Positions 34,346 through 42,249 of a stretch of 64,000 nt of DNA are shown one piece after another. Made by a program: the position numbers and the translations under genes. The stretch's first letter is position 1; every line of letters starts with the position of its first letter. Origin of the DNA: SABI01 sp963677695 (GTDB lineage: Bacteria > Spirochaetota > Spirochaetia > Sphaerochaetales > Sphaerochaetaceae); contig CAXXUJ010000001.1 of assembly GCA_963677695.2 (NCBI GenBank), positions 558,001 to 622,000 of the forward strand, read 5' to 3'. The notes beneath the pieces were generated by a model that ran no database searches, was not told where the DNA came from, and worked only from the letters and a program-made list of their open reading frames with translations.

Positions 34346-34684
34346 CTATAACCGATGCAATATCTCGGAAAATCTGCTGAGCAGAGATGGAATCGTCTGG
34401 GTCACCGTATTCCAGACAATTTCGTCATCAACAATGTCATATCCATGTATCAGTCTGTCTCTCATTCCAGCCATAGCTTTCCACGGAATATCAGAATATG
34501 ATTCTCTGAAAGGTTCAGGCAGCCTTTTTACAGCCTCTCCAATGACCTCAATACATCTGATTACCGCAAATACTGTTTTCTCATCAGCATGGAACTCGCT
34601 GAAAGACATTCCGTGAGTGAATTCCTGTGTAAGCTGCATTGAATAGTAGATATCCTGAAGGGAATCAGTATGATCATATTTCAC
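34346..34684 (-). CDS. HepT-type (DUF86) toxin
   Basis: The 112-residue HEPN-domain protein carries the RNase-like motif R-x4-H as MRDRLIHGYD (R75, H80). HepT is the toxin of HepT/MntA modules, neutralised by antitoxin-catalysed adenylylation of a tyrosine near this motif; Y82 is in place. It overlaps the antitoxin gene by 4 bp (ATGA). Confidence 0.88.
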   Translation of the reverse strand: MKYDHTDSLQDIYYSMQLTQEFTHGMSFSEFHADEKTVFAVIRCIEVIGEAVKRLPEPFRESYSDIPWKAMAGMRDRLIHGYDIVDDEIVWNTVTQTIPSLLSRFSEILHRL

Positions 34685-34974
34685 AGGTACACAACCTCCG
34701 CCAGTACAGATGTACTGATATGGGGTTTCAATGAAGACTTAATAACAAGATCAACAGGAACTCCCAATACTTCCTTCAAGTCTTGTTCAATGGAAATAAG
34801 TTGAATAAGATCAAGTTTTGACGGTCGTACAAGGTCAATGAGAATATCGACATCGCTGTCATCATTCTGCTCTCCCCTCGCATATGAGCCGAAAATTCCA
34901 ATCTCAGAAATTCCCGAGGCTACCAGAGAGGGTTTTTTTTCGATCAGAATTCTTTTAACCTGCTCTATTGTCAT
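34681..34974 (-). CDS. MntA-type nucleotidyltransferase antitoxin
   Basis: The 97-residue minimal nucleotidyltransferase has GIFGSYARGEQNDDSDVDIL, the GSx10DxD active site (G29, S30, D41, D43). MntA transfers AMP to its HepT partner. ATG 34974 gives a standard length; an in-frame ATG at 34989 is also possible. There is no Shine-Dalgarno sequence, and TATATT stands 6 nt before ATG 34974, again suggesting a leaderless message. Confidence 0.87.
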   Translation of the reverse strand: MTIEQVKRILIEKKPSLVASGISEIGIFGSYARGEQNDDSDVDILIDLVRPSKLDLIQLISIEQDLKEVLGVPVDLVIKSSLKPHISTSVLAEVVYL

Positions 34975-35093
34975 AGTGTAAATATACATGAAGCAGCAGA
35001 AAAATGTAAGTCTATATTCGGGTACACATACATTGTGTCAGCCAATCTTGAAATCACATGATGAGAGATGTTGTCTCATACACCGAAGGGATT

Positions 35094-35125
35094 CCTGTCT
35101 CCTGAAATTGTATCCAGAAGACAGG
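35094..35125 (-). terminator. Hairpin after the KDG kinase gene
   Basis: CCTGTCT (35094-35100) and AGACAGG (35119-35125) pair, with a further inner CTG/CAG. It lies 25 bp beyond the kinase stop. No T-run follows. Confidence 0.45.
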
Positions 35126-35149
35126 AGGCTTAGTAACATGATTGACCCA

Positions 35150-36295
35150 TCAGCGCTGAACACGTCCGCTGCCGTCCCCTTCCATCAGTTTCAGGACTTC
35201 ATTCTTCAATGTAAAGTTAAAGTCTCCGGGGATAGAGTGGGCAAGACAGGAGGCTGCTACCGCGTAGGAAAGGGCGCTTGAGTAGAGGTTCTCTCCGGTG
35301 AACTCCTTGTCTGTCAGTGCGAAGATCAGTCCGGCTGAGAAGGAGTCTCCTCCCCCTACTCTGTCGACAATATTCTTTATCTCGTAAGGGGTGTACTCTC
35401 CCCCCTTCATGGGTGCGAGAACAGAGGACTCATCACTTGAGTTATAGAGAAGAGCTCCCCAGTTGTTGTGCGTCGCTGACATACTCTCCCTGAGAGTGGT
35501 CGCGACCAGTGCGATATTGGGGAACTGCCTGACAATCTCTCCAGCGGTCTTCTTGTATCCCTCAAAGTCGAGTGTTCCCGAGGTGACATCACTTCCTGAG
35601 TGGATACCGAGGACGTCCTTGGAATCCTCTTCGTTTGCAATCAGGACATCGACGTAGGGAAGGATCTTCCTCATTGTTGCCTGAGCCAGTTCCTTCTGAC
35701 TCATTGAGGGGTCCCACTTCCACAGCTTATTGCGGTAGTTCAGGTCACAGGAGACGACAAGTCCCTGCTCTGATGCTTTCTTCACAGACTCAATGACGCT
35801 TTCAGCGGCCAGAGATGTCAGTGCCGGAGTGATGCCGGTCACATGGAGCCAGTCTGCTCCGCTGAAGGCGGCATCCCAGTCATAGGCCTCAGGTGGGGTG
35901 AGAGATATCACAGAGTTGTCACGATCGTACATCACCTTGGAAGGGCGCTGGTTCGCACCGGTTTCCAGGAAGTAGATACCTATTCTACCCTCCTTGCTTC
36001 TCACAATCTGAGAGGTATCGACTCCGAGTCCTCTCATGTTCCTGATACAGGCATCTGCCATCACGTTCTCAGGAAGGGCTGAGACGAAACTGACATCCCG
36101 TCCGAACATCGCAAGAGAGACGGCGACGTTCGCTTCTGCTCCGCCGAAGGTGATCTCCACCTTCCCGGGGAGGGACTGGTAGAAGGTCTGCATCTCAATC
36201 GATCCGATTCTAGTCATCACTTCCCCGAAAGTAATGACTCGAGGACTCTGTTTTGCATGGATAGCTGCAAGTTTCTGTTCAAATGTCTTGTTCAT
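35150..36295 (-). CDS. kdgK: PfkB-family kinase, probable 2-keto-3-deoxygluconate kinase
   Basis: The 381-residue PfkB kinase has ITFGEVMTRI, GGAEANVAVSLAMFG and the ATP/catalytic motif DRVGGGDSFSAGL. Similarity of these stretches to KDG kinases and the gene directly upstream, a KDPG aldolase 4 bp away, support 2-keto-3-deoxygluconate as substrate, feeding the lower Entner-Doudoroff branch. It is longer than the usual 310-340 residues because of an N-terminal extension and an insert near 240-265. GAGAGGAT precedes ATG. Confidence 0.85.
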   Translation of the reverse strand: MNKTFEQKLAAIHAKQSPRVITFGEVMTRIGSIEMQTFYQSLPGKVEITFGGAEANVAVSLAMFGRDVSFVSALPENVMADACIRNMRGLGVDTSQIVRSKEGRIGIYFLETGANQRPSKVMYDRDNSVISLTPPEAYDWDAAFSGADWLHVTGITPALTSLAAESVIESVKKASEQGLVVSCDLNYRNKLWKWDPSMSQKELAQATMRKILPYVDVLIANEEDSKDVLGIHSGSDVTSGTLDFEGYKKTAGEIVRQFPNIALVATTLRESMSATHNNWGALLYNSSDESSVLAPMKGGEYTPYEIKNIVDRVGGGDSFSAGLIFALTDKEFTGENLYSSALSYAVAASCLAHSIPGDFNFTLKNEVLKLMEGDGSGRVQR

Positions 36296-36299
36296 ACTT

Positions 36300-36968
36300 T
36301 TATCCTCTCACTTCGTTAAATATCGCGACGGCGCGTTCTGCTCTTCGGGCAATTTCATCCCAGTCCTTTGCTGCGATGAGATTGCCTCCTGCAATCCAGG
36401 AGCCTCCGATGGCAAGGATCTCGGGCAGCTCGAGCCAGCTTCTCATGTTATCTTCCGACAACCCTCCGAGGGGCATGTAACGAAGGTTCAGGTGCTTGTA
36501 GGGGGCATTCATCGCCTTCAGGTAGTTCACTCCGCCAAGCGGTTCGGCAGGGAAGATCTTGAGGATGCGGCAGCCGAGACCGACAGCAGTCTCTATCTCA
36601 CTGGGAGTGGCAATACCTGGAGCGAAGGGGAAGTTCAGGGACTGAGCCTGTTTCACCACCGACGGATTCAGCCCCGGTGATACTCCGTAGTCCCCTCCTA
36701 TCTGACATACCTGATCGACCTGATCAGGTGAGAGCAAAGTTCCTATTCCGCTCAGCATCTCGGGAACCTCAGTAACGATTTGTCTGAGTGCTTCGGGAGC
36801 GGCTTCGGTGCGCATGACAAGCTCGATCGCGGTGATTCCTCCCTTGATCAGAGCTTTCGCGACAGGAACCGCATCAGCGGCATCCTGTATGGTAAGTGTG
36901 GCGAACACTCCTGCCTTTTCGATTGTTGAGGCAAGTGCTTCGCTGAATGATGTGTTCTCCGGCAGCAT
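36300..36968 (-). CDS. eda: KDPG/KHG aldolase
   Basis: The 222-residue class I aldolase has E49 in GGITAIELVMRT, GIGTLLSPDQV, PFAPGIATPSE and Schiff-base lysine K137 in CRILKIFPAEP. It splits 2-keto-3-deoxy-6-phosphogluconate to pyruvate and glyceraldehyde 3-phosphate. It is followed at 4 bp by the KDG kinase and preceded by an SDR, forming a minus-strand operon probably driven from the shared operator region near 38.0 kb. Confidence 0.92.
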   Translation of the reverse strand: MLPENTSFSEALASTIEKAGVFATLTIQDAADAVPVAKALIKGGITAIELVMRTEAAPEALRQIVTEVPEMLSGIGTLLSPDQVDQVCQIGGDYGVSPGLNPSVVKQAQSLNFPFAPGIATPSEIETAVGLGCRILKIFPAEPLGGVNYLKAMNAPYKHLNLRYMPLGGLSEDNMRSWLELPEILAIGGSWIAGGNLIAAKDWDEIARRAERAVAIFNEVRG

Positions 36969-37063
36969 GGTATGTACACCTTCCTTTTTATCAGCTGTTC
37001 GTTCAGCGATTCTTCTTTATTCAATTATTCTCTTTCGATGCGTTCTGCATCGCAGATCGCCTA

Positions 37064-37852
37064 TTATTCCTTCGACCACTGCCAGGGAACATTGCAGTTC
37101 TGAACGCAGTACTTCCCTCCGGTGATCTCGATATCGGTTCCTGTGTAATAAGCCCCATCACTTGATGCGAGATGGACGATCAGTTTCGAGAGATCCTCGG
37201 GAACGCCGAGACGTCCCATGGCGATATTCTTCACATACTCATCAGAGTAGTTGCTGATGGAGTTGGTACTCATATCGGTCCTGATCATTCCAGGGATGAA
37301 ACCGAACACACGGATCCCGTAGGGGGCGAAGTTTGCCGCCATACTCTTGGTCAGAGAAGATACTCCCGCCTTCGTCATCGCATAGAGCACGCCCTGAGCG
37401 TGGGGGATCAGAGCGGCATAGGAAGAGGCGTTGATGATCACTCCACCCTTTTTCAGCTCGATCATCTTCTTTCCAGCGATACGGCACCCCTCATACACCG
37501 CCTTCAGGTTGATATCGACAACGGTATCCCACTCCTCATCGGTGAAATCGAGGACAGGCTTGTCGATCACGACAGCGGCATTGTTAATCCACACATCGAG
37601 GGAACCGTGCTTCTGGGCCGTTTCATCAGCGAATTTCTTCAGTGCCGAGGAATCCCTCACATCCATCTGAACGCAGGTGATGGCAAGAGCTTTCTCTGCT
37701 GCATACTGAGTGAGTGCATCCAGCTTATTCTGAGAACGTGAACAGACATACACAGTCGCTCCGCGGGAAGCGAATTCCAGGGCCATTGCCTTCCCGATTC
37801 CGGTGGCTCCCCCTGTGATGAACACAACCTTCTTATCAAAATCTCCACCCAT
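37064..37852 (-). CDS. SDR-family oxidoreductase (KDG operon)
   Basis: The 262-residue short-chain dehydrogenase has FITGGATGIGKA (NAD(P) site), NNAAVV, catalytic Ser in INASSYAAL, and YAMTKAG (Tyr-x3-Lys). I start at ATG 37852, which has GGAAG and AAGGA upstream; ATG 37933 would add 27 residues but lacks a site. With eda and kdgK downstream it may act on a sugar acid or keto-deoxy acid, for example as a KduD-like or uronate-pathway reductase. This is an inference from context only. Confidence 0.85.
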   Translation of the reverse strand: MGGDFDKKVVFITGGATGIGKAMALEFASRGATVYVCSRSQNKLDALTQYAAEKALAITCVQMDVRDSSALKKFADETAQKHGSLDVWINNAAVVIDKPVLDFTDEEWDTVVDINLKAVYEGCRIAGKKMIELKKGGVIINASSYAALIPHAQGVLYAMTKAGVSSLTKSMAANFAPYGIRVFGFIPGMIRTDMSTNSISNYSDEYVKNIAMGRLGVPEDLSKLIVHLASSDGAYYTGTDIEITGGKYCVQNCNVPWQWSKE

Positions 37853-37987
37853 ATTTCTTCCATCCTTTTTAACATCAATATGTGCAGTTCCACCTGGCAA
37901 AAGGGGCCTTTCCAGGACCTTCTGATTATCCATGGTTCGAACCAAATTTTATTGCATTTTCCTCCATAAAATGAGAAAATACAAACT

Positions 37988-38014
37988 ATAATAATGGTCT
38001 ATCAATTATACCAA
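37988..38014 (+). promoter_or_regulatory. Divergent promoter region with TGGT-N11-ACCA operator
   Basis: TATAAT (37988-37993) serves the plus-strand transaldolase gene. The operator TGGTCTATCAATTATACCA (37996-38014) begins 2 bp later, covering +1. It also contains a minus-strand TATAAT (38006-38011) that could serve the SDR-eda-kdgK operon, so one site may control both directions. Confidence 0.65.
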
Positions 38015-38042
38015 TGATTACAGAAAAAGGAAAGGTAAAAAT

Positions 38043-39155
38043 ATGTCAGGAAATCAAAGCGAACCTCGAAGCGATTTTCGCAGTCCTCTCCATGAAGCGG
38101 CCGTACGTTTCCCCCAGACAGAACTCTGGAACGACTCCTGCGGAATGGGAGAAGTCCAGTTCGCCCTTGAACGGGGAGCCGTCGGGGCGACCTCGAATCC
38201 CGTGATTGTCGGTCGCATCCTCAAAGAGGAGATGGAACGCTGGGAAGATCGCATCCAGGAGCTTCTCACCAAGGAGATGCCCGATGCCTGTGATATTGAC
38301 CTCTGCTGGCAGCTGACAAAGGAGGCAGGAAAGCTGAGTGCGGAAACACTGCTTCCCATCTTCGAAGAGACGAAAGGGAAAAAAGGATGGCAGGCGATAC
38401 AGGTAGACCCGCGCTACTACCGCAGCGCGGAAAAGACAGCTGCCCATGCGATTGAGCTCGCTTCCCTTTCAGAGAATATTCTGATCAAGATGCCGGTATC
38501 CTCTGTCGCTCCCGAAGCTATCGAAGAGTGCATCTACCAGGGAGTGAGCACCAACGGAACTGTCTGTTTCGGAATTCCACAGGCCGTTGCGGTAGCCGAG
38601 GCCGTGGAACGGGGCCTGAAACGTCGTGAGGCGGAAGGAAAACCGATCGATCACCTCAACCCCTCCTGTACGATCATGTCGGGCAGGATAAACGACTGGA
38701 TCGGAGAGGTCGTTCTCAGAGAGAAACTTCCCGTTGCTCCCGAGCATGTGGAACTGGCGGGAGTCGCCATTCTGAAAAAGGCTTACAACCTTTTCAAAGA
38801 GAGAGGGTATAGGCTGAGAATACTTGGAGCCTTGAACAACAGCCATTGGCTCTGGACCCATTTTATCGGAGGCGATCTCATTCTGACGATCAACCCGGTG
38901 TGGTGGAAACGTCTCGAAGGATGCTCTACTCCCGTGGTAAGCAGAATGGAAGAAGACGTTCCTCAAGAAGTGATCAATGAACTGCTTGCGCATGTCGATG
39001 AGTTCAAAAAGATCTATAATGAATTCGGTATGAAGGTATCGGAGTTCGATGAGTACGGTGCCTTTCACAGAACGATGCGTGAATTCTATCGGGGTTATGA
39101 GGGATTCCTTGAGTACCTGAGATCGTTCATGCTTCCCCTGCCCGAAGAGCTCTGA
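38043..39155 (+). CDS. Transaldolase-family protein, divergent type
   Basis: The 370-residue TIM-barrel protein has LWNDSCGMGE (catalytic Asp near 31), GAVGATSNPVIV and Schiff-base K149 in ENILIKMPV, with a downstream VSTNGTVCFGIPQA. These features define the transaldolase/FSA superfamily, but the remainder differs from housekeeping transaldolases. It would transfer or release a dihydroxyacetone unit from a ketose or related acid. The GntR-type operator sits at its promoter and an SDR follows, so a specialised catabolic role is likely. Confidence 0.8.
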   Translation: MSGNQSEPRSDFRSPLHEAAVRFPQTELWNDSCGMGEVQFALERGAVGATSNPVIVGRILKEEMERWEDRIQELLTKEMPDACDIDLCWQLTKEAGKLSAETLLPIFEETKGKKGWQAIQVDPRYYRSAEKTAAHAIELASLSENILIKMPVSSVAPEAIEECIYQGVSTNGTVCFGIPQAVAVAEAVERGLKRREAEGKPIDHLNPSCTIMSGRINDWIGEVVLREKLPVAPEHVELAGVAILKKAYNLFKERGYRLRILGALNNSHWLWTHFIGGDLILTINPVWWKRLEGCSTPVVSRMEEDVPQEVINELLAHVDEFKKIYNEFGMKVSEFDEYGAFHRTMREFYRGYEGFLEYLRSFMLPLPEEL

Positions 39156-39174
39156 CAAAGACAGAAGAATAACC

Positions 39175-39189
39175 GGGGCCTTCAGCCCC
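39175..39189 (+). terminator. Small hairpin between the transaldolase-like and SDR genes
   Basis: GGGGC and GCCCC form a 5-bp GC stem around a 5-nt loop in the 72-bp gap. It is too short for certainty and may only reduce read-through. Confidence 0.35.
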
Positions 39190-39227
39190 TGCTCAAAGAT
39201 ATGATTAAAAAAAAGAGGTGAATAGAT

Positions 39228-40040
39228 ATGAAACGACATGAGAATAAAATTGCTCTGGTATTCGGAGCAGCATCAGGTATAGGAAGAGGTGTCGCACTCA
39301 AATTTGCAGAAGAGGGTGCGAAGCTTATGGTTTCAGATATTAACGATGAGATGCTCAAAGAGGTGGAAACCTCCTGTGCCGAATTCGGCGTTCAGGCGGC
39401 AAGAATTACCTGTGATATCTCGAATCTCGAAGATATCCGCAAGGTGACCGAGTTTACCGTGGAAACCTACGGACGAATCGATATCATGGTGAATGCGGCC
39501 GGTATCGTGCAGAGCCGCCATTTCCTTGAAGTCGAGGAGAAGGACTGGGATAGAATCATAGATATCAACCAGAAAGGAACCGCCTTCGCCGGCCAGATCG
39601 TCGGAAACCAGATGGTGAAACAGGCCAAAGCGATTCCTGAAGAATCGCGACCAGAATGCAACGGCAAGATAGTCAACTTCTCGTCCATCGCCGGACGGAG
39701 AGGGAGACTCTTCCAGGTTCACTATGCAGCTTCCAAGGCAGCTATCATCAGTATCACACAGACAGAAGCGTATGCTCTCGCCGATTACGGAATCAACGTC
39801 AACGCCGTCTCCCCCAGTGTCGTGAAGACTCCTATGTGGGATAGGAGCATTGAAGGAAAAGCTGCCACCCTGGGAATCTCTGTTGAGGAAGCAACCGCTG
39901 AGATGATTGAGAAGATCCCCTTGAAGCGAATAGGGAAGATCGAGGATATCAGCAAGGCAGTCAGTTTCCTCTGTTCAGACGAAGCCGATTTCATCACCGG
40001 TCAGACGATCAACGTCGACGGCGGATATGAAATGAACTGA
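39228..40040 (+). CDS. SDR-family oxidoreductase downstream of the transaldolase-like gene
   Basis: The 270-residue dehydrogenase has LVFGAASGIGRG (cofactor site), VNAAGIV, Ser in IVNFSSIAGRRG, Tyr and Lys in HYAASKAA, and the terminal GQTINVDGGYEMN. A 15-residue insert before the serine motif is unusual. It is the second gene of an operon with the divergent transaldolase, presumably reducing or oxidising the substrate or the released product. AAAGAGGTG precedes ATG. A strong terminator follows. Confidence 0.88.
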   Translation: MKRHENKIALVFGAASGIGRGVALKFAEEGAKLMVSDINDEMLKEVETSCAEFGVQAARITCDISNLEDIRKVTEFTVETYGRIDIMVNAAGIVQSRHFLEVEEKDWDRIIDINQKGTAFAGQIVGNQMVKQAKAIPEESRPECNGKIVNFSSIAGRRGRLFQVHYAASKAAIISITQTEAYALADYGINVNAVSPSVVKTPMWDRSIEGKAATLGISVEEATAEMIEKIPLKRIGKIEDISKAVSFLCSDEADFITGQTINVDGGYEMN

Positions 40041-40062
40041 CCCGGGCACGTTCTTGCACGAC

Positions 40063-40088
40063 AGCCTCCCGGGATAGGGAGGCTTTTC
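40063..40088 (+). terminator. Intrinsic terminator after the transaldolase/SDR operon
   Basis: AGCCTCCC (40063-40070) and GGGAGGCT (40077-40084) make a perfect 8-bp stem followed by TTTTCT, 22 bp past the SDR stop. Confidence 0.85.
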
Positions 40089-40132
40089 TGTATCCTGGGA
40101 TATATATTCAAAGCTTTTTCCCCTCAGAGTTT

Positions 40133-40168
40133 AAAAAAGCGTACCAGGAGGAGGTACCTGGTACGCTT
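40133..40168 (-). terminator. Intrinsic terminator of the CoA ligase operon
   Basis: AAGCGTACCAGG and CCTGGTACGCTT (40137-40168) form a perfect 12-bp stem. Read on the minus strand it is followed by a run of T (40133-40138 complement), 48 bp after the ligase stop. Confidence 0.88.
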
Positions 40169-40216
40169 AACGAACGATATATACACAATCTGTACATTGT
40201 TTTCTTACTGAAGAGT

Positions 40217-41098
40217 CTACTGCAGGTTTTTCAGAATTCCGGCAGCAATCTCACTGATCTGTACCGTTGTCTCTGCAATATATGCACCGGCGCTTCTCAT
40301 GGCCTTCTCCTTATTGTCGGCACTTCCTTCACCGTTGGGAGAGACAATCGCACCCGCATGCCCCATGCTTCGGTTTGGTGGTGCATTCTTTCCTGCTATG
40401 AAAGTGATGACAGGTTTGGTCACATGATTCTTGATGTACTCGGCTGCGAGTTCTTCTTCGCTGCCTCCTATCTCCCCTATAATCACGATAATCTTCGTTT
40501 CGGGATCGGCTTCAAGGAGAGGAAGGATATCGACGAAACTCGATCCTGCGATCATATCGCCTCCGACTCCTACCACAGTTGCCTGTCCGATACCCGAGTT
40601 GGTCATATGGAATACGGTCTCATAGGCGTTGGTGGCGCTTCTGGAAAGAACGGAAACGGGACCGGGAGAGAAGATTCTATGGGCCATGAAGCCCGCCTTG
40701 CTCTTTCCCGGAGAGATAATACCGAACGAGTTCGGTCCAATCAGTCTCACGTTCCTGCTGTGCGCGAGGTGGTAGAGCCTGAACATATCATATACCGGCA
40801 CACCCTCAGCGATCGTTATCACAAGGGGAACCCCGCTCAGGATAGCCTCTTCGGCACCTGAGTACATATGGTAGGGAGGAACGAAGAGGATGGTCGCATC
40901 TGCTTCGTGTCTTCTCATCGCTTCTGCTACCGTGTTGTAGACAGGGATACCGAGCACTTCCATGCCTCCCTTTCCGGGAGTGACGCCTGCTACGATATTC
41001 GTACCGTACTCAAGCATCTGTTCGGTGTGGAATCTTCCTTCCCTTCCCGTGATACCCTGGACTATCAGACGGGTGGATTCATTAATAAGTATGCTCAT
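40217..41098 (-). CDS. ADP/GDP-forming acyl-CoA ligase, alpha subunit (SucD-like)
   Basis: The 293-residue protein has the CoA-binding Rossmann domain (VQGITGREGRFHT), GPNSFGIISPGKSK, and phospho-histidine H247 in NRSMGHAGAIV. It is the alpha subunit of a succinyl-CoA-synthetase-type ligase, which turns acyl-CoA, ADP and phosphate into acid, ATP and CoA. It overlaps the beta subunit gene by 4 bp and follows a CoA-acylating aldehyde dehydrogenase. Succinate is one option; malate, sulfoacetate or another short acid are others. Confidence 0.88.
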   Translation of the reverse strand: MSILINESTRLIVQGITGREGRFHTEQMLEYGTNIVAGVTPGKGGMEVLGIPVYNTVAEAMRRHEADATILFVPPYHMYSGAEEAILSGVPLVITIAEGVPVYDMFRLYHLAHSRNVRLIGPNSFGIISPGKSKAGFMAHRIFSPGPVSVLSRSATNAYETVFHMTNSGIGQATVVGVGGDMIAGSSFVDILPLLEADPETKIIVIIGEIGGSEEELAAEYIKNHVTKPVITFIAGKNAPPNRSMGHAGAIVSPNGEGSADNKEKAMRSAGAYIAETTVQISEIAAGILKNLQ

Positions 41099-42243
41099 AA
41101 TTCAAACATCTCCTTAATTCGTACAACCCCGTCTACAAGGTTGTCTGCGAAGGCAACAGGAACAGAAAGTCCCTTGGCAATGGCAATTCCTTCTTCCTTG
41201 CGTGTTCCTTCAAGGCGGAGGACAAACTTGCCGGGGGCATGTCCCTTCCCTACGGCTTCCACGATTCCCCGTGCGACCTCGTCGCAACGGGTGATCCCCC
41301 CGAAGATATTGACGAACAGCAGTTCAGTGTTCTCATTCTGAATCATGATCCTGACGGCTTCTCCGATTCTTTCGGCGGTAGCACCGCCTCCGAGGTCAAG
41401 GACCGAGGATACCTTCATCCCTGAAGATTCGATCAGGTCGATGCTCGACATAAGCATACCCGAACCGTTGGAAATAACCCCGACATTCCCCTTATCCGAT
41501 ACCGGGATATAGAGGAAACTCCAGGAGCGGGCGTCAAGGATGAGAGGATTGGTCTCGGCATCGTTTCTCCACGTATCAAAGAGGGCGTGCTTGCCGATGG
41601 CGTTGTCATCGATATCGATCTTTCCGTCGAGACAGACGAGTTCATCCTCGTCCGTGACAGCGAGCGGGTTGATCTCTGCAAGCTGGCAGTTGCGCTGACA
41701 GAACAAGGTATAGAGGTTCGAGATAAGCTCGTACAGCTTGTCAGCGTATTCAGGGATTCCCGAATAATCGGCAAGGTAGCGTACCTGGAACTTCTGAATT
41801 CCTGAATCGGGAAGGATGGAGAGTCTCACGATCTTTTCGGGACTCTTCTCTGCAATCTCATTGATTTCCATTCCCCCTTCGGGACAGAAGATCAGGACAG
41901 GCTGCTTAGTGGCCCTGTCCATCATGATGGACAGGTACATCTCTTTCGCAATCGTCACGAAGGGAGAGATGAAGAGCTGCTTCACTTTGTATTCACCGAT
42001 GGTGAGGCTGAGTATGGCCTTTCCCTTTTCAAGGAGTTCCTCGGAAGAGGAGACTGCCTGTACTCCGCCTGCCTTACCTCTTCCTCCGGTATGGACCTGG
42101 GCTTTGACGATTGACGGATAACTGTCATAGGTGCTTGCAATCCCTTCAAGTTCCTCCAGAGAAGAAACAACTGTTCCCTCCTCGGATGCAGGAAGACCGA
42201 ATTCAGCGAACAGCTGATGTGCCTGGTATTCTAGTAGTTTCAT
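41095..42243 (-). CDS. ADP/GDP-forming acyl-CoA ligase, beta subunit (SucC-like)
   Basis: The 382-residue beta subunit begins with MKLLEYQAHQLFAEFGLP, typical of SucC, and carries an ATP-grasp domain (VKAQVHTGGRGKAGGV) and the ligase domain ending in GGITRCDEVARGIVEA. It binds the nucleotide and shuttles phosphate from the alpha subunit histidine. It lies 6 bp after the aldehyde dehydrogenase gene. Together the three genes would couple aldehyde oxidation to ATP formation. Confidence 0.9.
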   Translation of the reverse strand: MKLLEYQAHQLFAEFGLPASEEGTVVSSLEELEGIASTYDSYPSIVKAQVHTGGRGKAGGVQAVSSSEELLEKGKAILSLTIGEYKVKQLFISPFVTIAKEMYLSIMMDRATKQPVLIFCPEGGMEINEIAEKSPEKIVRLSILPDSGIQKFQVRYLADYSGIPEYADKLYELISNLYTLFCQRNCQLAEINPLAVTDEDELVCLDGKIDIDDNAIGKHALFDTWRNDAETNPLILDARSWSFLYIPVSDKGNVGVISNGSGMLMSSIDLIESSGMKVSSVLDLGGGATAERIGEAVRIMIQNENTELLFVNIFGGITRCDEVARGIVEAVGKGHAPGKFVLRLEGTRKEEGIAIAKGLSVPVAFADNLVDGVVRIKEMFEL

Positions 42244-42249
42244 AGGCTA

